DNA from: Sulfurisphaera javensis
GTDB lineage: Archaea; Thermoproteota; Thermoprotei_A; Sulfolobales; Sulfolobaceae
Assembly (NCBI RefSeq): GCF_041154675.1
Contig: NZ_AP031322.1
Location: 248,001 to 312,000, forward strand
Reading direction: 5' to 3'
Length of the DNA stretch: 64,000 nucleotides
Below are positions 43,977-51,416 of the stretch, in pieces. Within the stretch, counting starts at the first letter, position 1; each line of letters starts with the position of its first letter. The notes beneath the pieces were generated by a model. It had not been told where the DNA came from and ran no database searches. It was given only the letters and a program-made list of their open reading frames with translations. The translations under genes were made by a program, and so were the position numbers.

Positions 43977-44026
43977 TCAGTTGGTAACCACACTGTCATC
44001 AATCCATCTCCCCTAAAAATCATCAT
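43977..44026 (-). ncRNA. Candidate C/D box sRNA
   Basis: On the minus strand: C box ATGATGA (44026-44020), 17 nt containing a G-rich guide, C' TTGATGA (44002-43996), 15-nt spacer ending GGTTACCAA, D box CTGA (43980-43977). The D guide would pair with a target containing TTGGTAACC. No good D' box is visible. It lies just after the MarR stop, on the opposite strand, in a spacer otherwise AT-rich. Confidence 0.45.
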
Positions 44027-44183
44027 TAAAAAAGATTCTTAATTATTATGATACATAAATTATTATCTTAAAAAGATTATTGAAAATCTCTCCCGACTTG
44101 TGGGTCATAAAATTCTGTTGGATATAGTGAAATAAACGGAATTAAGAGTAAGACAAATATTTTTCTGAGACTTAATATTTATT

Positions 44184-45947
44184 ATGTCAACTAACAGCAC
44201 GGTGATTAACTCTTCTTCTTTACTTTCACAGTATATTAACTTTATTGAGTTAGGAATTGTAATACTCACCTTTGTTATCCCCCTAATTTATTTAATATAT
44301 TTTATGAGAATGATGAGAATAGGTCATTCTCAGCAAAAACAATTAGAGAAAAGAATGATTAGAGTACCCTCTATAACCTGGGACCAGATATTTGATATGA
44401 AGGAATTAAAACAGAGACTTGAAGAAATAGCTCAATATGTAACGACAAAGAATAAGGCTTATGGTGTTATCTTATTCGGTCCACCAGGAACTGGCAAAAC
44501 AAGTATTGCAAAGGCCCTAGCAAACAAACTTAGGTGGAATTACTTTGAATTAAAAGCTACAGATATAATGAGTAAATGGTATGGCGAAAGCGAATTTTTA
44601 CTTGATAACTTCTTTAATACAGTAGAATTAAATGCACCAGCAGTAGTTGTTATTGACGAAATAGATAGCTTTACTTTAAAAAGGGAAGGAGACATTCATG
44701 AGGTTACTCATAGGTTAATTAACATTTTTCTTATGAGGCTTCAAGATTTGCATGATAAAAATTTGCCAATAATAATTATAGGAACTACTAATATACCACA
44801 AGAGATCGATGAAGCTCTCTTAAGACCAGGCAGATTTGATGAAGTCATTTACGTACCTTTGCCGGATGAAAAAGCTAGGGAAGAAATATGGTGTGGTTAC
44901 ACTCAGAATGTAGATTGCAGAGAGTTAGCTAAGAGAAGCAATAGACTTTCTCCAGCTGATATAAAGGAAATAGCTGAAGAGGTAAAAATTAAGGCAGAAA
45001 AAGAAGGAAGACAACCAACTACTGAGGACTTTTTAAAAGCATTAGAGGACTACAAACCCTCTGTATCAATTCAAACATTAATAAAGTTTGAGAACATAGC
45101 CAAAAAATACACGAGACATAAATTAGGAGAAAAACCCTTTGGGGTCCCAGATGTTAAATGGGATGATTTAGGTGATTTAGAAGATGTTAAGAAAGTGATA
45201 AGAGAGTCCATTGAATTGCCTTTAAAAAACAAACAAATTGCCGAAAAACTTAATATAAAACCTGTTAAGGGAATCTTACTTTATGGCCCTCCTGGGACTG
45301 GTAAAACAAGTATTGCAAAGGCCCTAGCAAATGAACTGAACGCAACTTTCATAATACTTTCTGGAGAAGAGATTTCATCAGCTGGTCCATTTAATGCTGG
45401 TGAAATTATTGCTGAGAAGTTTCATATAGCTAGAGATAATGTTCCAGCAGTAATATTCATAGATGAAATAGATATGATAGCTAGGGCAAGAGGAGAAAAT
45501 GAATGGAGAACTGCATTAACTGAACTACTTTCTCAAATGGATGGTGTCAGAGAGAATGAGGATATCATTGTAATTGGTGCTACAAATAGGCCTTGGGATT
45601 TAGATCCAGCAATCCTTAGACCTGGGAGATTTGATAAAATAATTTATGTTCCTCCGCCAGACGAAAAGGGAAGAGTAGAAGTTTTAAAAGTACTATGTAA
45701 AGGATTAGAAGTAGATGAAGATACACTTCAGAAAGTTGCTAAGATTACAGAGGGTTATACTCCAGCTGATTTGAAATTGGTAATTGATGAAATAAGGAGA
45801 AATTTATTAAAAGAAGCTACAACGACTGGAGTAGTGAGAACAAAAATAAACTTTAATGATTTTGTTAAAGTTTTAGCCAATGTCAAACCTAGTGTTGATA
45901 AAGAGACTGTGAAAATGTATGAAGATTTTAGAGCTCAGAGACTATAA
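44184..45947 (+). CDS. Membrane-anchored double AAA ATPase
   Basis: A 587-residue protein with one N-terminal membrane helix (about 18-40) followed by two AAA domains. Walker A motifs are GPPGTGKT at 99-106 and 368-375; Walker B motifs are VVVIDEID and VIFIDEID; both have LRPGRFDE/K with the arginine fingers. The Cdc48-type N domain is missing; the helix takes its place. It may extract or remodel membrane proteins, like an archaeal analogue of Msp1 or Pex-type ATPases. A 29-base run is identical between the two Walker A regions (44496-44524 and 45303-45331). Monocistronic. Confidence 0.85.
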   Translation: MSTNSTVINSSSLLSQYINFIELGIVILTFVIPLIYLIYFMRMMRIGHSQQKQLEKRMIRVPSITWDQIFDMKELKQRLEEIAQYVTTKNKAYGVILFGPPGTGKTSIAKALANKLRWNYFELKATDIMSKWYGESEFLLDNFFNTVELNAPAVVVIDEIDSFTLKREGDIHEVTHRLINIFLMRLQDLHDKNLPIIIIGTTNIPQEIDEALLRPGRFDEVIYVPLPDEKAREEIWCGYTQNVDCRELAKRSNRLSPADIKEIAEEVKIKAEKEGRQPTTEDFLKALEDYKPSVSIQTLIKFENIAKKYTRHKLGEKPFGVPDVKWDDLGDLEDVKKVIRESIELPLKNKQIAEKLNIKPVKGILLYGPPGTGKTSIAKALANELNATFIILSGEEISSAGPFNAGEIIAEKFHIARDNVPAVIFIDEIDMIARARGENEWRTALTELLSQMDGVRENEDIIVIGATNRPWDLDPAILRPGRFDKIIYVPPPDEKGRVEVLKVLCKGLEVDEDTLQKVAKITEGYTPADLKLVIDEIRRNLLKEATTTGVVRTKINFNDFVKVLANVKPSVDKETVKMYEDFRAQRL

Positions 45948-46689
45948 GTTTGTTTTACTGTAATTATTTTAGCATATATCCATTATTAGTTCATTCTAGA
46001 AAGCTTCATACATTACTTTGTTTAACTTTAATTTTATTATCATTGTGTTTTATAATTTATAAACTTTATTATAATTTAATTTGAATTATTGGCATTTATC
46101 TTAAAACTGGAATTATTTGTGAAAAATGTATTTATAAATTAAATAAAATAATATCTATATAATTAAAATATTAACGAAGATTATTAAAAGTATTTTCTCA
46201 TGTTAATCTTTATGACTAGCTTTCACAAAAAACTTAGGTTTCATGAGAAAAGTTTATATATAGCCAGACCTTAAGGTAATAAGCTCTTAATGTTTTAATA
46301 CTTATTATTATTAATACTAAATTAAAAGATATCATTAAATTTATTTATGATAATTATAATATAATTATTATTTGAAAAAAGAAATATTATTACCAAAGTT
46401 AATTTCTAGTAAACTATATAATCTTATTTAATTTAAGAATGATATTGCTAAAACTGGGAAAAACTAAGATTCCGAGTGCTCATAACTCAAATTACGAGAA
46501 CGTAAGAATTTTACTCATATCCAGCGATATAAGAAGTCCTATAACATAAACATTAATAAGGGTGTTCTCTTGTTTTCTTACGCTCTACTCTTGGCTCATT
46601 TACTAATCTATTTTTGTATTCATGAACTTTGGAACCCCCCTTGGCCTTAAATGCTACATTGGGCAGTTTTCTGATTTTACTTCTAAAGT
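45948..46689. other. Long AT-rich spacer with an orphan promoter
   Basis: About 740 bases without an intact gene. It contains a strong promoter-like element (46237-46265), the palindrome ACCTTAAGGT (46268-46277) just downstream, very AT-rich DNA to about 46440, and a more GC-rich tail (46440-46689) that reads like broken coding sequence on the minus strand. Confidence 0.55.
46237..46265 (+). promoter_or_regulatory. Promoter element, copy A (orphan)
   Basis: GGTTTCA, then AGAAAAGTTTATATATA and CC: a TATA box with upstream BRE-like purines. It matches the element at 47350-47378 at 26 of 29 positions. No open frame follows within 150 bases, so it may drive a non-coding RNA or be left from a lost gene. 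Confidence 0.5.
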
Positions 46690-46690
46690 C
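46553..46690 (-). pseudogene. Coding-like remnant, unknown family
   Basis: A frame of about 45 codons downstream of the secreted-protein stop but in a different register reads DFRSKIRKLPNVAFKAKGG and continues KVHEYKNRLVNEPRVERKK before a TAA. The charged, protein-like composition and higher GC content than the spacer suggest a decayed gene, possibly mobile. There is no start, and the reading breaks up further along. I cannot name the family. Confidence 0.3.
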
Positions 46691-47313
46691 TAATTAACAA
46701 GAGTAATATTTGCATAATCTACTATCGTATTATTTATTGTGAATAAAGGAATTATGGATTGTTGGGGAATAAAGCCCTGAATTCCAAAGAAAATGGTTAT
46801 ATTATAATATCCTTTGGGTAATGGTACAAGTAAGTAATAATTATCTGAGGTTAAGTTACCGTAAAGTCCGCCAGATAAATTGAAAATATTATAATAAAGT
46901 AACATGGAACTATTATTAGGAGAATGCCAACCAATATAATACAAATTTGAATTATAGGATATACAAAAGGTAATGTTTTTCCAATTGCTTGGAGTGTTCT
47001 TTATGAAGGTTATGTATCCCTCAGAGAGATTAAATAACAGGATTGTATTCTGTGTTACGTTTAAGGAGAGTATTCCAATATACTTACTGCTATAATACTC
47101 TGAAGGGTTTGTAATATTCACTGTCAGATTAATGTTATATGTTCTAATAAAAACTATATTATTAATATTTATATAATGCTCACTTTTAACATTATTCTCT
47201 TTATTCTTAATTATTGAGAATTTTATATTTAATAGTGTTTGAGTATAAAATGAATAAACTACTAATGAAATTAAAATAGCTAGAATTATAAATATCGAAA
47301 TATAGGCTTTCAT
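46690..47313 (-). CDS. Secreted/membrane-anchored protein of unknown function
   Basis: A 207-residue protein with an N-terminal membrane helix (about 4-24) and an extracellular part rich in Asn, Tyr, Ile and N-glycosylation sequons (NLTVNIT, NNSSML, NLTSDN). The strand-rich pattern suggests a beta-sandwich. TATA-like TTTAATATATAAC lies about 26 bases before the ATG (plus coordinates about 47333-47345), so the transcript is leaderless. It diverges from the small secreted protein at 47440. The family is not recognised; a surface or appendage role is only a guess. Confidence 0.65.
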   Translation of the reverse strand: MKAYISIFIILAILISLVVYSFYTQTLLNIKFSIIKNKENNVKSEHYININNIVFIRTYNINLTVNITNPSEYYSSKYIGILSLNVTQNTILLFNLSEGYITFIKNTPSNWKNITFCISYNSNLYYIGWHSPNNSSMLLYYNIFNLSGGLYGNLTSDNYYLLVPLPKGYYNITIFFGIQGFIPQQSIIPLFTINNTIVDYANITLVN

Positions 47314-47349
47314 ATGAGTATATCTGAATAAAGTTATATATTAAAGTAT

Positions 47350-47413
47350 GGTTTCAGTAGAAAAGTTTATATATAACCTTGTTTTGAAACCGAGCCAACT
47401 TTTATATGAAACC
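47350..47413 (+). promoter_or_regulatory. Promoter element, copy B, with repeated GGTTTC/GAAACC motif
   Basis: The 29-base element at 47350-47378 matches copy A. The hexamer GGTTTC occurs at 47350-47355 and its complement GAAACC at 47386-47391 and 47408-47413, three sites in 64 bases. A second TATA-like TTTTATATG (about 47400) lies closer to the gene at 47440. This looks like a controlled promoter; the membrane HTH protein downstream is the natural candidate regulator. Confidence 0.55.
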
Positions 47414-47439
47414 TTTTAGAGAAAGTAACTTGAGAAAAA

Positions 47440-47922
47440 ATGAAGACAAAAATATTAATTCCAGCTATAATAGGAATAACAGTAAGTTTAGTAGCTTTAG
47501 CATCTTTCGTTTTTATTGGAAATCTGGTAAATGTAACTTTTACAGTTAATCCTTCATATGCGCAATTTAATTTAATAACAATTAATCTAGGAAATTTAAC
47601 AACAAGCCAGTATGGTTATGCTACATCAACTATAACAATTAATATAGAGAAAAGTGGAGATTACCAATTTGTGTTAGAAAATCAACAAATACTACAGCAA
47701 GAGTTTTCCAATTTCACTATTGTGTTATCAGTAGTAAATTCAACTGCGTATTCAAGAGTAATTATCGGGGGCTCTAATATAACTGGCTGGATTGCTAATG
47801 ATACGCTTTACTTTAATACTGGGACTTACACAGTTTCAGTGGCAATATATTATACTGTCTCGTCTAATGCGCAACCTCTAACCTTTGATGGAAACATTGT
47901 AGGTTTAAGATATGTATCTTAA
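47440..47922 (+). CDS. Small secreted protein of unknown function
   Basis: A 160-residue protein with an N-terminal hydrophobic segment (about 5-28) after MKTK, then a beta-rich extracellular domain with sequons and Thr/Ser-rich strands (TTSQYGYATSTITINIEKSG). It resembles small surface or pilus-associated proteins in composition only. It overlaps the next gene by 11 bases, which encodes a membrane-bound HTH regulator, so the two are co-expressed from the controlled promoter upstream. No class III signal (KR-G before the hydrophobic part) is clear. Confidence 0.7.
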   Translation: MKTKILIPAIIGITVSLVALASFVFIGNLVNVTFTVNPSYAQFNLITINLGNLTTSQYGYATSTITINIEKSGDYQFVLENQQILQQEFSNFTIVLSVVNSTAYSRVIIGGSNITGWIANDTLYFNTGTYTVSVAIYYTVSSNAQPLTFDGNIVGLRYVS

Positions 47923-48304
47923 AAGTAAATCTTTTTTTATTTTTTCCATATCTAATCATGTGATAACTCTCTTACAGTTTATACCAATCGATATATTATT
48001 GGGAGTTTTGGCTTTTTTCATTTCATGGTTCATTATAAATAGAAAAGAAAAAGATAGTGAGGAAGTAGTCTTAGTAGATAAAGACAATTTAGATGATAAA
48101 GAGGTAATTGTATTAGAAGCAGTTAAGAATGGTGCAAAGAATTTAGGTGATGTGATGAGAATGACTGGGTTACCTAAGGCTACAGCTTATAGGAAGATAA
48201 AAAGTCTCATAAAGAAAGGGAAATTAAAAGTAAAATCCGAAAATGGTAAGAGATATATTTATATTAATAATGAAGAAAAAAAGAAAAATAATAATAATAA
48301 ATAA
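47912..48304 (+). CDS. Membrane-anchored winged-HTH regulator
   Basis: A 130-residue protein. Residues about 5-45 are hydrophobic, one or two membrane helices; after an acidic linker (EKDSEEVVLVDKDNLDDKE) comes a winged helix with recognition helix TGLPKATAYRKIKSLIKKG and wing VKSENGKRYIYI, then a lysine/asparagine tail. The layout (membrane part plus cytosolic HTH) recalls one-component regulators such as ArnR of Sulfolobus archaella but with the HTH at the other end. Coupled to the secreted protein gene, it may sense an envelope state and act on the GGTTTC-bearing promoters. Confidence 0.72.
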   Translation: MYLKSKSFFIFSISNHVITLLQFIPIDILLGVLAFFISWFIINRKEKDSEEVVLVDKDNLDDKEVIVLEAVKNGAKNLGDVMRMTGLPKATAYRKIKSLIKKGKLKVKSENGKRYIYINNEEKKKNNNNK

Positions 48305-48371
48305 AATTTGAAATATATTAAATCTTGAAATTAACATTAAATAATAAATTAAAGAAACATGCTAAATTATC

Positions 48372-50579
48372 TTATTGAATAAAACTCCATAAAGCTACTG
48401 AAACACTATTCATTGACATAGCTAAGGCTGCATACTCTGGTGGTAAGTAAAAAGGATACAAGACTCCAGAGGCAATAGGTATTAAAATAGCATTATAAGT
48501 AAATGCCCATACTATATTTTCCTTTACTTTCCTTACTGTTTTATTAGAACGATTTAAGAGGTCTCTTAAAGAGAGGACAGAAGGTATTATTATATCTCCA
48601 GCGTATTTAGCAATATCAGTACCACTAGAGACAGCAATACCCACTAAAGCTTCTTTTATAGCTTGAGCATCATTAACTCCATCGCCAATAAATATTGCTT
48701 TTCCTAATTTCTTTATTAATTCAACCTTATCGTCTGGCGTTAAACCTTTATACACCTTAACCCCTAAAATCTCACCTATTTTATCTGCAAAGTTACTTGA
48801 ATCCCCGGTTGCAATTATAATCTCATATTTTTTCTTTAGCTCATCTATTAACTCCTTCACTCCTTCCCTTAGCTTATCCTCTAAAATAAATCCAGCTTTA
48901 ACTTTTGAATCAACACAGACTAATATATCAGCGTTTAAATCTCCCTCACAGTTCCTTAGTATAAACTCTCTCTTGCCAACAATTACATCATGATTATTTA
49001 CTTTGCCATAAACCCCTTCGCCTTCAAATTCATTGAAGTCTTTAATTTCTGCAGAGTAATTAGAAATTGAAGCAATTACTTTTGCCACTGGATGTGAGCT
49101 TAACCTTTCTACAGCAGAAGCTAACTTAATTGCATCTTCATCACCAACCTTCTTAAGACTAAACTCTCCAGTTGTAATAGTACCAGTTTTATCAAACACT
49201 ATGTATTTTGCTTCACGTAATTTCTCTAAACTTTCTCCATCTCTTATAATAATACCTTTCTTCACTAACTTTCTTATTCCAACCATTATAGCCATAGGAG
49301 TGGCTAAACCGAAACCACATGGACAAGCTGATGCCAATACTGAGACTGATATAAGGATTGAAAAATCTAAGGAGCGAGTTAAAAGATACCATAAGGAACC
49401 GACAGTTACAGAAATTAAGATCACCACGGGAACAAATATTGATGAAATCTTATCAACTAAACTTTGTATCGGTAGCCTTGTAGTTTCAGCCTCTCTTATA
49501 GCTTCAATTACTTGAGAGAGATAAGTTCTATTTCCACTTCTTGTAATATAAACCTTTAAGTAACCAGAAACTAATATTGAACCACCTATTACTGGATCTC
49601 CTTTTTTCTTTAGCACTGGTAAAGTTTCTCCGGTATAAATAGATTCATTAACATATCCTTCTCCCTCATCAATCACTCCATCAGCTGGTATTACCTCTCC
49701 AGACTTAACTATTACAATATCACCTACTTTTACATCATTAATGATCTCTTCTTTTCCGTTTCTTAATACTCTAGCTTTTACTGACTGAAGTTTTACAATA
49801 TCATTACTTGTCCTTTCTTTAATGTAGGCTTCAAGAGTTTTTCCAGCCAAAATGAAAGTAATTAATAAAGAAGACGCATCAAAGAAAGTTTGAGTATGAA
49901 AAATGAAAAGAGAAAGTACACTGTAAAACCATGCAATGTTTGAAGATAGGGAAACTAAAGTATCCATATTACTTGTCTTATTCTTTAATGCCCTAATGAA
50001 ACCTAAATGGAATCTTAGTCCAGAGTAAAACTGTACTGGAATAGATAAGATAAATTGTAAGTATACTGGGGTAATGAGAATAAGGGGAGAAAGTATTACT
50101 CCAACAATTAATCTTTTCAATAAGTCTTGAAAATCACTTTTACCTTTTACACTTTGAGTAACTATTTCAGCCTTATATCCTTGTTCTTTCAATTTCTCAA
50201 CAATCTCCTCAGCAGAAGTAGATACTGGATTAATTTCTATAACTATAATACCAGATGCTGGATTTATCTTAACATCAATAACTCCCTTTTGACTTTCTAT
50301 TAATTTAACTAATTTTCCACTTTCCTCTTCACTTATGTGAACCTTAAGTGTAGCTTTTTGTGTTATTACATCATACCCAGCTTTTCTGACAGCATTAATA
50401 ACCTCTTTAAGCTTAACGTTATCTTTAGCAATTATCTTTGCCTCTCCAGAGGCTAAATTTACATTAACATCTTCAATTCCTTGTACACTCTTTATTGCTT
50501 TTGAAACAGTATTAACACAAGTTGCACAATGCATTCCAATTATTTTTAACTCTTCCTCCTTCTTTATCCTCAAACTCAC
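48372..50579 (-). CDS. copA: Copper-exporting P1B-type ATPase
   Basis: A 735-residue heavy-metal ATPase. The first HMA domain has GMHCATC (residues 15-21); a second ferredoxin-like domain (about 75-145) has lost its CxxC. Then come membrane helices, TGETLPV, the CPC ion site (SACPCGFGLATP), phosphorylation site DKTGT, SSHP and GDGVNDAQA. It pumps Cu(I) out of the cell. The GTG start overlaps the TGA of the small YHS protein gene copM, giving a copM-copA operon facing away from the TRASH-domain regulator. Confidence 0.93.
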   Translation of the reverse strand: MSLRIKKEEELKIIGMHCATCVNTVSKAIKSVQGIEDVNVNLASGEAKIIAKDNVKLKEVINAVRKAGYDVITQKATLKVHISEEESGKLVKLIESQKGVIDVKINPASGIIVIEINPVSTSAEEIVEKLKEQGYKAEIVTQSVKGKSDFQDLLKRLIVGVILSPLILITPVYLQFILSIPVQFYSGLRFHLGFIRALKNKTSNMDTLVSLSSNIAWFYSVLSLFIFHTQTFFDASSLLITFILAGKTLEAYIKERTSNDIVKLQSVKARVLRNGKEEIINDVKVGDIVIVKSGEVIPADGVIDEGEGYVNESIYTGETLPVLKKKGDPVIGGSILVSGYLKVYITRSGNRTYLSQVIEAIREAETTRLPIQSLVDKISSIFVPVVILISVTVGSLWYLLTRSLDFSILISVSVLASACPCGFGLATPMAIMVGIRKLVKKGIIIRDGESLEKLREAKYIVFDKTGTITTGEFSLKKVGDEDAIKLASAVERLSSHPVAKVIASISNYSAEIKDFNEFEGEGVYGKVNNHDVIVGKREFILRNCEGDLNADILVCVDSKVKAGFILEDKLREGVKELIDELKKKYEIIIATGDSSNFADKIGEILGVKVYKGLTPDDKVELIKKLGKAIFIGDGVNDAQAIKEALVGIAVSSGTDIAKYAGDIIIPSVLSLRDLLNRSNKTVRKVKENIVWAFTYNAILIPIASGVLYPFYLPPEYAALAMSMNSVSVALWSFIQ

Positions 50580-50737
50580 ATTGGCATCCCCTTAGGTCCT
50601 TCTCTTAAATAGGTCTCCGGATCTTTTTCAAACGCTTTTTTACAATGTGGACTACAAAAATAGTAAACTTTTCCCTTATACATTGTCTTATAGGGAGAAG
50701 ATTCATCTACTTCCATCCCACAAACTGGATCTATCAT
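50576..50737 (-). CDS. copM: Small YHS/TRASH-domain copper chaperone
   Basis: A 53-residue protein, MIDPVCGMEVDES at the start, then a strand VYYFCSPHCKKAFEKDP: the DPVCGM and CSxxC-type YHS pattern with cysteines able to hold Cu(I) or Zn. It matches the small metallochaperone (CopM) known from Sulfolobus copper loci. Its stop overlaps the copA GTG (GTGA). The ATG at 50737 lies about 27 bases from a TATA-like AATAAATAAA (plus coordinates 50760-50769), so the transcript is leaderless. Confidence 0.85.
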   Translation of the reverse strand: MIDPVCGMEVDESSPYKTMYKGKVYYFCSPHCKKAFEKDPETYLREGPKGMPM

Positions 50738-50748
50738 ATGATAAAATT

Positions 50749-50782
50749 GTTTACAAAGTTTATTTATTCAACGTTTACAAAG
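50749..50782. promoter_or_regulatory. Direct repeats GTTTACAAAG in the copMA promoter
   Basis: GTTTACAAAG occurs at 50749-50758 and 50773-50782, on either side of the copM TATA box. The 24-bp period is a little over two helical turns. The regulator gene lies on the other side of this spacer, so these are good candidates for its binding sites. Confidence 0.55.
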
Positions 50783-50844
50783 AGACTTTTATCCCATAAA
50801 TCTTCGTCATAAAAATAAAAGTGTAAATTCATAAAGGATATATA

Positions 50845-51342
50845 ATGGCAAAAGTAAATCAACTTGAATATAAGATTTTACAAATGTTAAAGGAAGACTC
50901 AAGGAAAAGCGCAAGCAAAATAGCAAAAGAATTAAACATTAGTAGAGCAACTGTAGCAAAAATAATTCATTCATTAAAAGAAAAAGGGGTTAAGTTCACA
51001 GTAGACTATTATGAAGAAGGAGAGTTAACAGCATTTATAATTTCTGACAAATGTTTGGAAAATTCTGAGTGTTACAAATTGATTAACGGTGAGTTTCTGA
51101 GCTTAGTAAAGGGTGATATGAAAGAAATACATAAGAGACTCTCAGATATTAAGGCTGAAAAATTCTTCCTATCTATAGAAAAAATGAACACTGAGAAAAT
51201 CGAAAGGAGTGAATTATATTGTGATTATTGTGGTAATGAAATTAAGGGAAATCCATTTCTTTTAAAGATAGGAAAAAAAGTCTATTACACTTGCTGTAAA
51301 ACTTGTCAAACTCAATTAAAGAAAAAATTACAGAAAGAATAG
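50845..51342 (+). CDS. copT: Copper-responsive regulator (HTH plus TRASH domain)
   Basis: A 165-residue protein. The N-terminal HTH is Lrp/AsnC-like (LEYKILQMLKEDSRKSASKIAKELNISRATVAKIIHSLKEKG, shown here in parts: SASKIAKELNISRATVAK is the core). The C-terminal TRASH domain has CDYCGNEI and CCKTC, cysteines that sense Cu. This is the regulator found beside copMA in Sulfolobus (named CopT or CopR in different studies). It is divergent from copMA, with repeats between them that it may bind. Confidence 0.88.
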   Translation: MAKVNQLEYKILQMLKEDSRKSASKIAKELNISRATVAKIIHSLKEKGVKFTVDYYEEGELTAFIISDKCLENSECYKLINGEFLSLVKGDMKEIHKRLSDIKAEKFFLSIEKMNTEKIERSELYCDYCGNEIKGNPFLLKIGKKVYYTCCKTCQTQLKKKLQKE

Positions 51343-51384
51343 AGAGATAAAGATGTCCACATTACAAAAAGTGTGGAAAGAAAG

Positions 51385-51408
51385 CCTCACCCCTTCAGGG
51401 CGTGGAGG
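51385..51408 (+). mobile_element. IS200/IS605-type right-end hairpin remnant
   Basis: CCTCACCCC-TTCA-GGGCGTGGAGG forms a 9-bp stem with two bulges, followed by AAGTCAG. This closely resembles the hairpin at the 3' end of TnpB-carrying elements in Sulfolobales, preceded by GTGGAAAGAAAG. It is much more GC-rich than its surroundings. No tnpA or tnpB frame is left nearby, so it is a solo end. It also follows an inverted repeat TCCACA/TGTGGA (51356-51377) after the regulator gene. Confidence 0.6.
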
Positions 51409-51416
51409 AAGTCAGT

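Noticed and set aside
45948-46440. RNase P or SRP RNA in the long spacer
   Set aside because: Such RNAs are GC-rich in thermophiles; this DNA is extremely AT-rich.
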